Part shown: positions 52,433 through 61,045 of the stretch, piece after piece
How positions within the stretch are numbered: position 1 is the stretch's first letter
How the letters are laid out: every line of letters begins with the position of its first letter
Assembly: GCA_035452965.1 (NCBI GenBank)
Contig: DAOTCE010000002.1
Location: forward strand, 1 to 64,000
Direction of reading: 5' to 3'
Source: Candidatus Paceibacterota bacterium
Lineage (GTDB): Bacteria > Verrucomicrobiota > Verrucomicrobiia > Limisphaerales > UBA8199
DNA: 64,000 nucleotides
Notes under the pieces: model-generated
The model's input: the letters and a program-made list of their open reading frames with translations, nothing else
The model's database searches: none
Told to the model about the DNA's origin: nothing
Translations under genes and position numbers: made by a program

Positions 52433-52816
52433 ATGAAACTACTGGCTACCTTTGCCTTCGCCCTTTGCCTGGCCGGCGCAGCCGTCCAAAGCCGCGCCGA
52501 TGACACCAATGCCACCACTGTCACCATCGGGGCGGCGCAAGCGGCGGATCACATTGGCAACCAAGTCACCGTCACCGGTGTCGTTGCCCAGGTCAGCTTC
52601 AGGCCGGGCCTTGTCTTTCTGAACTTCGACAAGCCCTATCCGAACAACTCGTTCACCGCACTCATCCGGAGCAAACGCACCAATGATTTTGAGAATCTCC
52701 CGGCCCTGAAGGGCAAGGCCGTTGCTGTCAAAGGGAAAGTCATAGACTATAACGGCAAGCCCGAGATCGAGCTGACCGGCAAGTCCCAACTGAAATTGTT
52801 GAGCGAGCCAAAGTAG
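52433..52816 (+). CDS. Exported OB-fold-like small protein
   Basis: 127 aa. A signal peptide (about 1-22, SRADD after cleavage) precedes a small beta domain: TIGAAQAADHIGNQVTVTGVVAQVSF, GLVFLNFDKPYPNNSFTALI, and KGKAVAVKGKVIDYNGKPEIELT. The strand pattern matches the OB-fold seen in periplasmic nucleic-acid-binding-like proteins of unknown role. It starts 63 bp after the EF-G-like stop; an extended in-frame reading inside the EF-G-like gene is a shadow. It could be cotranscribed with it. Confidence 0.65.
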   Translation: MKLLATFAFALCLAGAAVQSRADDTNATTVTIGAAQAADHIGNQVTVTGVVAQVSFRPGLVFLNFDKPYPNNSFTALIRSKRTNDFENLPALKGKAVAVKGKVIDYNGKPEIELTGKSQLKLLSEPK

Positions 52817-52881
52817 TCGGGGCCGGTCACTTCGCCACACCGGCGTGCGTTCGGCCGCCTTGTCCGGCTGGGCCGCGGCAA

Positions 52882-53829
52882 TCAGACCGCCCCCGCCTGT
52901 TCCACCATCGCGGCGATCGTCTCGAGCGCATTCCCCTCGAAACGGTTGTTCACGTAGATGAATCCCCTGGCCGCGCCGCGCTGGCTGCGAGTCTCCAGAA
53001 TCAGGCCCGCCCCGGCGGCACGGCCTTCCGGGTAGGGTTCCTTGACGCAGTCGTAAGGGCTGAACTGCTTGACGGCTTCCTCGTACTTGCGGCCCGGGCG
53101 GAGCAACAAGCGCGCGCCGAGGAAGTCCGGATTGGTGCGGCTGCCCGCCAAGCCAAGCTGCTCGGTCAGGCTTGGCATGTTCTGCCAACTGCTGAATACA
53201 TGGGCTGCGCCATAGCGCGCCAGCACCGCAAAATACTCCGCCCGCAGAAACGTCCTGTTCCGAATCTCCACCCCGTAGCGCCAGCCTGGCGGCAGCCGGC
53301 CAAGGAATTCGTCCAGCGCGGCGACAAACTCGCGCCCGCACTCGAACTCGCGGGGCGAGAAGCGCGAGAACTCGAAGATCAGCAAACCGACGTTCGCCGC
53401 GAATTCCCGGCAGGGGCCAAGGAAAGCCGATTCAAACCGCCCGGCATTCAGAAAATCCGGGTTGACCGTGCCGGCGCGCCGCCCGAACCGCGGCAAATTG
53501 GCAAAGCGCTTGATTGTGATTTGGTCGGTCACCTTGAGCGCGAACAGGAAATCCTCCGGGACCTGCGAGACAAGCTGTGCGAGGAAAGCGCGGTCGGGGA
53601 ATTTGTAGTAGGCTGCATCCACACACACCGTCTTGAACACTTCCGCATACTCCGTCAGGCAGAGCCGCTCGAAGCGCGCCTCGGAGAACTTGCCATGCCA
53701 GATGTAGCGATCCGTATCGTAAAGCTGGCCTTGCCAGCCGGGGTATTTCCAGGAAGAGGTGCCGATAAAGATCCCTTCCCTCGCCAGGGCCGCCGCCGCC
53801 GCCTTCATCTTGTCGCGGTCAAATGACAT
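52882..53829 (-). CDS. DUF72-family protein
   Basis: 315 aa. It starts with FIGTSSWKYPGWQGQLY, the diagnostic DUF72 N-terminus. EYAEVFKTVCVDAAYYKFPD, FLFALKVTDQITIKRF and the later GWRYGVEIRNRTFL complete a TIM-barrel-like fold. Members are widespread, lack a proven activity, and resemble endonuclease IV in fold. It converges on the OB-fold gene (65-bp gap) and is divergent from the exported barrel protein at 53975. It appears complete. Confidence 0.85.
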   Translation of the reverse strand: MSFDRDKMKAAAAALAREGIFIGTSSWKYPGWQGQLYDTDRYIWHGKFSEARFERLCLTEYAEVFKTVCVDAAYYKFPDRAFLAQLVSQVPEDFLFALKVTDQITIKRFANLPRFGRRAGTVNPDFLNAGRFESAFLGPCREFAANVGLLIFEFSRFSPREFECGREFVAALDEFLGRLPPGWRYGVEIRNRTFLRAEYFAVLARYGAAHVFSSWQNMPSLTEQLGLAGSRTNPDFLGARLLLRPGRKYEEAVKQFSPYDCVKEPYPEGRAAGAGLILETRSQRGAARGFIYVNNRFEGNALETIAAMVEQAGAV

Positions 53830-53974
53830 GCGCCGTGGACAATCTGGCGCCCAGGGCCTGATTCTTCAAGGTCGCATCGCTTGTCTGCATCACCTTCCGG
53901 GATGAGTCCTGCAGAAATTCAGTGCCAGAAACCTTGCACCTTGACAGAACACCTGTGCATTCAAAGTTAAGTAT

Positions 53975-55381
53975 ATGAGTTCTGCGAAGATTAATGGCAG
54001 GCTGGTTGGGAGTTGGGCCGCCACGGCTATGGTGGCGGCGAGTTTGAGTGCGCCGGCGCGAGCTGCGGCGCCGCTCACGAAGCCGGCGAAGTTCACGTTC
54101 GACGACGCGGGGGCGCTGCTGGTGGATGGAGAAAGGAAATTCCCCCTCAATCTGACCGTGGTGCCAGGGCCGGACGCGAAGGCTCCGAATGGCCGACCAG
54201 CCTACGCGGAGTTCGCGGATTGCGGGGTGATGTTCATGAGGTCGGGCGGTCCGTCCTGGAACGACGAAATGATCGAGAAGGAGAAGGCCCTGCAGTCGGC
54301 TGCGGCTGCGGGCGGAATGCGCTGCTGCCCTTGGCTGGGCTGGGACCTGTCCAACTTCGACCCGGGCGACATGCAAAAGGAGGCCAGGCTAAAGAAAGTG
54401 ATCGCGGCCCTCAAGGACTCGCCGGGCATGGGCCTCTGGAAGGGCGCAGATGAGCCGGACTGGGGGAACTCGCATAACGCCAAGAATTCTACACCGCAAC
54501 AGGTGGCGCACGTGGCAAAACTCCTCCACGAACTCGACCCCGACCATCCGATCTGGCTGGTGCAGGCCCCGCGTGGAACCGTGGCCTCGCTGAAGCGCTA
54601 TGACGCCGGCTGGGACGTAGGCGGGATAGACATCTACCCGGTGAGCTATCCCCCTGGTGTGCATTCGGAGAAGCAGAACAAGGAACTGAGCATGGTGGGG
54701 GACTTCACCCGCCTGATGAAGCAGGTGGCAGGCGATAAGCCGTTCTGGATGACACTCCAAATCGCCTTCTCCGGGGTGGTCAAGCCCGGGCGCACGCTGC
54801 GCTTCCCGACGTTTCCAGATCAGAGGTTTATGGCCTACGAGGCCATCATCAACGGCGCCCGCGGGCTGACTTATTTCGGGGGCGGGCTGCCGCAGACGCT
54901 GAATGAGCGAGACAAACCGCTGGGATTCAACTGGACGTATTTCGACCGGGTGATGCGGCCGCTGTTTGACGAACTCGGGCCGAGGTCGCCAATCCTTCCG
55001 GCGCTGCTCGCCGCCGATTCCAGGATCAGACTCAAGGTCGTGTCGGAACCGCCGCCCAAGCGCGCGGTGGCCAATAAGGAGGAGGAACAGAACCGGCAGG
55101 CGGCGATCCCGAGACAGTTCGTGCAGGATGAAGTCAGCGCGGATGCGAGCGCTGTGGAGTTCCTGGTGCGCGAGGCGGGAGACAGCATCTACGTGCTGGC
55201 CTGCGCGAGGGAGGGCCCAACAATCCGTGTGCGCTTCAGCGGGCTGCCCCAGGAGATCCACGGACCCGGCGCAGGGACGGTGGTCTTTGAAGAACCGCGC
55301 AAGGTGGATGCGGAGCACGGCACCTTCGCGGATTGGTTCGGTCCCTTCGAGGTGCATGTGTACCAGTTCCGGCGGAAGTGA
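53975..55381 (+). CDS. Exported glycosidase-like barrel protein
   Basis: 468 aa. Signal peptide about 1-30. The mature protein begins FTFDDAGALLVDGERKFPLNLTVV, the layout of GH-A clan enzymes with a small N-terminal strand and a TIM barrel. GLWKGADEPDWGN could hold the acid/base Glu, and KPFWMTLQIAFSG could be the nucleophile strand, though a clear Glu is missing there. RGLTYFGGGLPQTLNERDKPLGFNW and a C-terminal beta sandwich follow. I cannot assign a family or substrate. It is monocistronic, with gaps of about 145 and 205 bp. Confidence 0.65.
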   Translation: MSSAKINGRLVGSWAATAMVAASLSAPARAAAPLTKPAKFTFDDAGALLVDGERKFPLNLTVVPGPDAKAPNGRPAYAEFADCGVMFMRSGGPSWNDEMIEKEKALQSAAAAGGMRCCPWLGWDLSNFDPGDMQKEARLKKVIAALKDSPGMGLWKGADEPDWGNSHNAKNSTPQQVAHVAKLLHELDPDHPIWLVQAPRGTVASLKRYDAGWDVGGIDIYPVSYPPGVHSEKQNKELSMVGDFTRLMKQVAGDKPFWMTLQIAFSGVVKPGRTLRFPTFPDQRFMAYEAIINGARGLTYFGGGLPQTLNERDKPLGFNWTYFDRVMRPLFDELGPRSPILPALLAADSRIRLKVVSEPPPKRAVANKEEEQNRQAAIPRQFVQDEVSADASAVEFLVREAGDSIYVLACAREGPTIRVRFSGLPQEIHGPGAGTVVFEEPRKVDAEHGTFADWFGPFEVHVYQFRRK

Positions 55382-55587
55382 CGTGCCGCAGACGGGCCAG
55401 ATCATGAGCTGGTAATAGCGGGTGCGTGGTCGGGTTCGCCCGTGACCTTCGATGCTGCCGGCACCCGGCGGCAACTCCCGGCGCCCTCAAAGCGCAAGCC
55501 GCCTGGCTTGGAGGGTTTGCGACGCCTCCCGCTACGCCTGATTTGCGCTCCAGCGCGGATGTGGCAGGGTAGTAGCGAAGCTGAATT

Positions 55588-55899
55588 ATGGATAAACTGA
55601 ATGTCATAGCCTATCTGAAGCCGACCTGCGGTTGGAGCCAGGGCGTGCGCGCCATCCTTCGCAAGTACGATTTGCCCTTCGAGGACCGCGATATTATTAA
55701 CAATCCCGCCCAGCGAGAGGAGATGGTCGCCAAGAGCGGCCAACCGCTCAGCCCGTGCGTTGAGATCAACGGTCACATGCTGGCCGACGTGAGCGGCCTG
55801 GAGGTTGAAGCCTACCTGCTGGCGCAGGGTCTGGTACAGCCCACCGATCGCCAGGTGGAAGCGCCTACGAACCAGCCGTGCGCCGACGCCATGCCCTGA
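55588..55899 (+). CDS. Monothiol glutaredoxin-like protein
   Basis: 103 aa. The thioredoxin-fold N-terminus NVIAYLKPTCGWSQGVRAIL carries a single active Cys (Cys-14) in the motif CGWS, related to the CGFS of monothiol glutaredoxins that bind Fe-S clusters. LSPCVEINGHMLADVSG contains the cis-Pro region, here with Ser-Pro and Cys-57 in place of the usual Val-Pro. The C-terminal tail PTNQPCADAMP is extra. It may handle glutathione/Fe-S transfer or a single-Cys redox role. It stands alone. Confidence 0.78.
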   Translation: MDKLNVIAYLKPTCGWSQGVRAILRKYDLPFEDRDIINNPAQREEMVAKSGQPLSPCVEINGHMLADVSGLEVEAYLLAQGLVQPTDRQVEAPTNQPCADAMP

Positions 55900-56023
55900 C
55901 TGGCGGATTGCGGAAACTCAATTCAGGACGTGGCGGCCGACGTAAGGCGCGACCCGCTCACGCCGGCTATCACATCTTGACTATGAGATTGATAGTTCCG
56001 CGAGGGTGTCACACCTTGGCGGG

Positions 56024-56890
56024 ATGCGAATCGTAAGGTCGGTAGCGGCCATGCAGCGGCTGGCGTTGGCATGGCGCCGGGCGGGGCTGCGTGTCAGTTT
56101 GGTGCCGACAATGGGCTACCTGCACGCGGGTCATTTGAGCCTCGTTCGGCGCGCGCGCCGGTTAGTGGGTCGGCGGGGCAAGGTGGTCGTGAGCATCTAC
56201 GTCAACCCCACCCAGTTCGGCCCCTCCGAAGACTTCTCGCGCTATCCGCGCGACCTGACACGCGACGCCAGGTTATGCCGGCGGGAAAGCGCGGACATAG
56301 TCTTTGCCCCGGACGACCGGCAGATGTATCCGCGCGGCGACGGCGAGGGCTTCAGCACGTATGTCGTCGAGGAGGACCTGTCCCGAGTCATGGAAGGCAG
56401 ATCACGGCCGACGCACTTTCGCGGAGTCACGACGGTGGTCGCCAAGCTGTTCAACATCGTGCTGCCGGAGGTGGCGGTCTTTGGCGCCAAGGATTGGCAA
56501 CAAGCGGCCGTTGTTAAACGCATGGCACGCGACCTGAACTTCCCCTTGAAAATTGTAGTGGCGCCCACCCAACGCGAGGCGGACGGCCTGGCCATGAGTT
56601 CGCGGAATAAATACCTGGTTGGCGGCTTGCGCGGGCAGGCTGTGGTGCTATGGCTGGCGCTGCAGCGGGCGCGAGCGGCGGTGCGCCAGGCGGCACGCCC
56701 CATCCCGGCGGCGCGGCTTAAGTTGGAGCTAAAGCGGTTTATCGAGCGCGTTCCGGCCGCGCAGCTGGACTACGCGGAATTCTTTGAACCAGACACGCTG
56801 GCGCCGGTGTCCAAGGTCACACGCGGCGCCCACCTGGCGCTGGCGGTGCAGGTGGGCCGGACACGCCTGATTGACAACGGACGGCTGTAA
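56024..56890 (+). CDS. panC: Pantothenate synthetase
   Basis: 288 aa from ATG 56024, with weak GCGGG upstream; a GTG six codons earlier is possible. It joins pantoate and beta-alanine with ATP to make pantothenate. Motifs: PTMGYLHAGHLSLV (HIGH-like nucleotide binding), SIYVNPTQFGPSEDF, FGAKDWQQAAVVKRM, and MSSRNKYL. The central section is conserved. Its stop (TAA) ends at 56890 and nadB starts at 56891, so the pair is translated in tandem. panB and panD are not in the window. Confidence 0.95.
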   Translation: MRIVRSVAAMQRLALAWRRAGLRVSLVPTMGYLHAGHLSLVRRARRLVGRRGKVVVSIYVNPTQFGPSEDFSRYPRDLTRDARLCRRESADIVFAPDDRQMYPRGDGEGFSTYVVEEDLSRVMEGRSRPTHFRGVTTVVAKLFNIVLPEVAVFGAKDWQQAAVVKRMARDLNFPLKIVVAPTQREADGLAMSSRNKYLVGGLRGQAVVLWLALQRARAAVRQAARPIPAARLKLELKRFIERVPAAQLDYAEFFEPDTLAPVSKVTRGAHLALAVQVGRTRLIDNGRL

Positions 56891-58492
56891 ATGAAGCAGT
56901 TTGATTTTCTAGTCCTGGGCAGCGGCATTGCGGGGCTTTCCTTCGCCTTGAAAGTGGCCCCGCATGGCCGGGTGGCGATTATCACCAAGAAGGACCGCGC
57001 CGAGTCCAACACCAACTACGCCCAGGGGGGCATCGCGGCGGTCACCAGCAAGGAGGACTCGGTCGAACTGCATGTGCGCGACACGCTGGAGGCCGGCGCG
57101 GGTCTTTGCAGGGAAACAGCCGTTCGCTCCATCATCGAGGAAGGTCCGCCGCGAATCGCGGAACTGATTGAGTTGGGCATGCAGTTCACGGAACGCGAGA
57201 TTCCCCGCTCGCGCGGCGCGCGCGAGCTGGACCTTGGCCGAGAAGGAGGGCATTCCAAGCGCCGCATCCTCCACGCGAAGGACATCACCGGCCGGGAGAT
57301 TGAGCGGGCATTGCTGGCGGCCGTGGCGGCCATGTCCAACATCACCATCTTCGAGAACCACCTGGCTATCAACCTTATCACCAGTCAGAAGCTCGGACAC
57401 GGCGGCGACAACCGGTGTCTCGGGGTATATGTGCTCGACAAGCAGGCGGGACAGGTGGAGACCTTCGCGGCGCCGGTCACCCTGCTCGCCACCGGCGGCA
57501 CCGGCAAAGTCTATCTTTACACGACCAACCCGGACATTGCCACCGGCGACGGGGTGGCGATGGCCTGGCGCGCCGGGGCCGCGGTCGCCAATATGGAATT
57601 TGTGCAGTTCCATCCCACCTGCCTCTATCATCCCAAGGCCAAGTCCTTCCTGATCAGCGAGGCGGTGCGGGGCGAAGGCGGTGTGCTCAAGAGCATTGAG
57701 GGCGTGGAATTCATGGACAAGGCGCACCCGCTCAAGTCGCTCGCGCCGCGCGACATCGTCGCCCGCGCCATTGACAGCGAGATGAAGAAGAGCGGCGCGG
57801 ATTACGTCTTGCTCGACATCACCCACAAGCCGGCCCGGTTCCTCATTGACCGATTCCCGAACATCTACCAGACCTGCGTGCGCTACGGCATAGACATTAC
57901 CAAGGAGCCGATCCCGGTCGTGCCAGCCGCGCATTACCAGTGCGGCGGCGTGCTCACGAACGTGGACGGGGAGACGGAAATCAAGGGGCTTTACGCCGTT
58001 GGCGAGGTCGCGTGCACCGGACTGCATGGCGCCAACCGCCTGGCGAGCAATTCGTTGCTCGAAGCGCTGGTGTGCGCGCACCGCGCCGCCCGACGGGCTG
58101 TGGCGGACTGCCCCCAGCCCGCCGAGTCGAAGGTACCCCCCTGGCATTCCGGCAACGCTCACAACCCCGATGAGATGGTGGTGGTGTCGCACAATTGGGA
58201 GGAAATCCGGCGGCTGATGTGGGATTACGTGGGCATCGTCCGCACGAACAAGCGCTTGCAGCGCGCGCAGAAGCGCATCGCCAACCTGCAGGCTGAAATT
58301 CAGGAATACTACTGGGACTTCATCGTCACCAGCGACTTGCTTGAGCTGCGCAACATTGCCACCGTGGCGGAACTGATCGTCGCCAGCGCCCTGCGCCGGC
58401 CCGAGAGCCGGGGGCTCAACTACAACCTGGATTTTCCGAATCCCAATCTGGAGTGGGCCCAGCGCGACACGGTTTTGCGGAAAAGCCTTTAG
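56891..58492 (+). CDS. nadB: L-aspartate oxidase
   Basis: 533 aa. It is an FAD enzyme that oxidises aspartate to iminoaspartate, the first step of de novo NAD synthesis. The FAD fingerprint VLGSGIAGLSFAL is at the N-terminus. ESNTNYAQGGIAAV, HSKRRILHAKDITGREIE, FVQFHPTCLYHP and LHGANRLASNSLLEALV are family motifs. It follows panC with no gap and precedes the response regulator by 3 bp. nadA and nadC are not in the window, but nadE is at 5 kb. Confidence 0.95.
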   Translation: MKQFDFLVLGSGIAGLSFALKVAPHGRVAIITKKDRAESNTNYAQGGIAAVTSKEDSVELHVRDTLEAGAGLCRETAVRSIIEEGPPRIAELIELGMQFTEREIPRSRGARELDLGREGGHSKRRILHAKDITGREIERALLAAVAAMSNITIFENHLAINLITSQKLGHGGDNRCLGVYVLDKQAGQVETFAAPVTLLATGGTGKVYLYTTNPDIATGDGVAMAWRAGAAVANMEFVQFHPTCLYHPKAKSFLISEAVRGEGGVLKSIEGVEFMDKAHPLKSLAPRDIVARAIDSEMKKSGADYVLLDITHKPARFLIDRFPNIYQTCVRYGIDITKEPIPVVPAAHYQCGGVLTNVDGETEIKGLYAVGEVACTGLHGANRLASNSLLEALVCAHRAARRAVADCPQPAESKVPPWHSGNAHNPDEMVVVSHNWEEIRRLMWDYVGIVRTNKRLQRAQKRIANLQAEIQEYYWDFIVTSDLLELRNIATVAELIVASALRRPESRGLNYNLDFPNPNLEWAQRDTVLRKSL

Positions 58493-58495
58493 CCT

Positions 58496-59164
58496 ATGCG
58501 TGTTCTGGTAGTGGAAGACGACCGGAAGATCGCCTCATTTGTCGTTAAGGGGCTGAAGGAAAGCGGCTACGCGGTGGACCACTCTGCGGACGGCGAAAAC
58601 GGTTTGATCATGGCGCAAACCATCGCCTACGACGCCGTCGTGGTGGACCTCATGCTGCCCAGGCTCGATGGACTGAGCCTGATCCAACAGCTTCGCGCGC
58701 GCGGCAAGCACATGCCCATCCTGATTCTCAGCGCCAAGGCATCCGTGGACGATCGCGTCAAGGGCCTCCAGTCCGGCGGCGATGACTACCTGACCAAGCC
58801 GTTCGCGTTCTCGGAGTTGCTGGCCCGCGTCCAGGCCCTTATCCGGCGGGCCACCCAGACGGCGGAGCCCACCCGGTTGGTGGTAGGCGACCTGACGCTG
58901 GACCTGCTCACCCGCCAGGTGCAGCGCGACGGGGAGAGCATCGAACTGCAACCGCGCGAGTTCGCGCTGCTCGAATACCTCATGCGCAACTCCAATCGCA
59001 CGGTCACCAAGACCATGATCCTGGAGCATATCTTCGATTACAGCTTCGATCCGCAAACCAATGTCGTGGACGTGCTCGTGCACCGCCTGCGCAGCAAGGT
59101 GGACAAGGGGCGGGCGATGCTTCAGACCATTCGGGGGGTTGGCTATGTCCTTCGGCCTGCTTGA
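58496..59164 (+). CDS. OmpR-family response regulator
   Basis: 222 aa. The receiver domain has acidic pocket EDD (7-9), phospho-acceptor Asp-51 in VVVDLMLP, the Thr/Ser-equivalent position in LILSAKA, and Lys in LTKPF. The C-terminal winged-helix DNA-binding domain ends VVDVLVHRLRSKVD...IRGVGYVLRP, as in CusR/QseB-type regulators. It starts 3 bp after the nadB stop, and its end overlaps the histidine kinase start by 20 bp. The target genes are unknown. Confidence 0.94.
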   Translation: MRVLVVEDDRKIASFVVKGLKESGYAVDHSADGENGLIMAQTIAYDAVVVDLMLPRLDGLSLIQQLRARGKHMPILILSAKASVDDRVKGLQSGGDDYLTKPFAFSELLARVQALIRRATQTAEPTRLVVGDLTLDLLTRQVQRDGESIELQPREFALLEYLMRNSNRTVTKTMILEHIFDYSFDPQTNVVDVLVHRLRSKVDKGRAMLQTIRGVGYVLRPA

Positions 59165-60533
59165 CCCGCTGCGCCGCAACGTTGGGGTTCGTCTCAGTCT
59201 CCTGTACGCGCTGATCTTCACCCTGAGCAGCGTTGCGCTGCTGGCGCTTGCTTACTACCTGCTGGCGGCCGCGGTCGGCAGCAAGGACCGGGAGGTCTTG
59301 GAAGCCCGGCTCAAGGAGGCGGCGGTCGTGTATGAAGCGGGCGGGGTGACTGGCTTGCGCAGCTGGGTCTACAGCCAGCCCGCCGACGTCCAGAACACCT
59401 TGTTCGTTCACCTGGTCAATCCGTTCAATAACACCGACCTGGTCATCAGCGCGCCGGCGGCCTGGGTGGGGTTGCGCGACGTGCCCGGCTGGGCCGGCCT
59501 CTCAAAGGCGCCCTACCTGCGCATTCCCCAGAACACGGACCGCGACTATACCCTGGGCCAGGTGGAACTCCCGGACGGCCGGGTGCTGCAACTTGGCCGG
59601 ACAACCAACAGCCGCGCGGCCATCTTGAATCCCATCCGCCGGAGTTTTCTCCTGATCGGCAGCGTAACCGTCTTGCTGGGCTTTCTCGCCGGAGCCTTCT
59701 TTGCGAACCGCGCGATGCGGCCCGTCCGCCAGATTGTTGCCACTGCCCGCTCGATCATCCGCACCGGCCAGCTCGACGCGCGCGTCCCGGTCCGCCGGTC
59801 CAACGACGAGTTCGACGAGCTGGTACGCCTCTTCAACAGCTTGCTGGACAAGAACCAGGCGCTCATCCGCGCCATGCGCGAGTCGCTCGACAACGTCGCC
59901 CACGACCTGCGCACGCCCTTGGCCCGCCTGCGCGGAGTGGCCGAGGACGCTTTGCAGACCGGCGCCGAACCTGGCACCGCCCGCGAAGCTCTCGCGGATT
60001 GCCTCGAGGAATCCGAGCGCGTGCTCAGCATGCTCAACACGCTAATGGACATCACCGAGGCCGAGGCCGGCATGATGAAGCTTCAGCGCGAGCGGGTGGA
60101 CCTCTGCCAACTTGTCCAGGAGGTCGTCGAGTTATATCAATACGTGGCGGAGGAGAAGAAGGTCGCCATCCACACCGACCTGACCGCCCCCTGCACGGCC
60201 ATGGTAGACCGAATTCGCATGAGGCAGGTCCTTGCCAACCTCCTGGACAACGCCATCAAATACAACTCCGCCGGCGGCAGCGTAACCATCTCCCTGCGCG
60301 ACGGCACTGACCAAGCGGTGGCGCTCTTCCGCGACACGGGCGCTGGCATCCCCGTCGAGGAGCAGGACAAGATCTGGACGCGCCTCTACCGCGGCGACAA
60401 GAGCCGTTCCCAGCGCGGCTTGGGCCTCGGCCTGAGCCTGGTCAAAGCCGTCGTTCAGGCCCACGGCGGCACGGTCACCGTCTCCAGCCAGGCGAATCAG
60501 GGGACCGAGTTCATTGTCAACCTGCCCAAGTAG
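59145..60533 (+). CDS. Membrane sensor histidine kinase
   Basis: 462 aa from ATG 59145, inside the regulator's end. Two transmembrane segments (about 18-42 and 168-188) bracket a periplasmic sensor domain of about 125 residues with no named fold. A HAMP domain follows (about 190-245), then HisKA with phospho-acceptor His-253 in NVAHDLRTPLARL, and a complete HATPase: NLLDNAIKYNS, DTGAGIP, GLGLGLSLVKAV. It pairs with the OmpR-type regulator upstream. The signal is unknown; joint transcription with panC and nadB raises the possibility that it follows their expression. Confidence 0.94.
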   Translation: MSFGLLDPLRRNVGVRLSLLYALIFTLSSVALLALAYYLLAAAVGSKDREVLEARLKEAAVVYEAGGVTGLRSWVYSQPADVQNTLFVHLVNPFNNTDLVISAPAAWVGLRDVPGWAGLSKAPYLRIPQNTDRDYTLGQVELPDGRVLQLGRTTNSRAAILNPIRRSFLLIGSVTVLLGFLAGAFFANRAMRPVRQIVATARSIIRTGQLDARVPVRRSNDEFDELVRLFNSLLDKNQALIRAMRESLDNVAHDLRTPLARLRGVAEDALQTGAEPGTAREALADCLEESERVLSMLNTLMDITEAEAGMMKLQRERVDLCQLVQEVVELYQYVAEEKKVAIHTDLTAPCTAMVDRIRMRQVLANLLDNAIKYNSAGGSVTISLRDGTDQAVALFRDTGAGIPVEEQDKIWTRLYRGDKSRSQRGLGLGLSLVKAVVQAHGGTVTVSSQANQGTEFIVNLPK

Positions 60534-61045
60534 GTTTGTATCCTCTGGGAACCGCGCCGGGCCAAAAGCGCCAGGGGGGCGCTCTCCAAGACGCTAGAGC
60601 GCTCGCCACCGATGCCCCCGGAACGGTGAGTCCCCTTAGGAATGCGCTCGTCCTAGCGCCTACTCATACAGGGCCGTGCGAGATTTTCGAACATCATGCT
60701 CGATCACTCTCAGTCGCTTCGTGGCCGTAAGCAACATACTTCTTGCACCGGTTTCTCGAGGTTTCTCGAGGTTTCTCGCAAGCACATTGCTACGGTTTTA
60801 ATTGGGCCGAGCTGGCTGATCCACTCGGGCGTGCCACCCACGACATTCTCCTCTACCTTCAGGTCGGCAAGGATCGGGGGGTCCCTATTGGGAAAGCAGA
60901 AATACTTGGGCGGAGCCGCATGGAGACTTACAAGGGGCGTTTATCATCTTACTCAAGATCGGGCATGGGATTTTTGTAATGAGTCAATTATTCTCAGCGA
61001 CTCTCGGGCAGAACGAGCTTGCAGCAGCACTGTATTTGGATTGGT
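60534..61045. other. Gene-free, less GC-rich region before the polytopic membrane protein
   Basis: 512 bp. Short open frames at 60696-61058 and 60743-60979 are not convincing as genes. One small frame at 60979 (MSQLFSATLGQNELAAALYL) overlaps the membrane-protein start. Three tandem 10-bp units lie at 60750-60779. From about 60790 the base composition becomes visibly less GC-rich, as in the following gene. Confidence 0.45.
60750..60779. repeat. Three 10-bp tandem units
   Basis: GGTTTCTCGA occurs at 60750-60759 and 60760-60769, followed by GGTTTCTCGC at 60770-60779. It is too short and few in number to be a CRISPR array. It may be a slippage-prone minisatellite at the edge of the AT-richer island. 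Confidence 0.75.

Noticed and set aside
60750..60779. CRISPR array
   Set aside because: The repeats are contiguous 10-bp units with no spacers and no cas genes.
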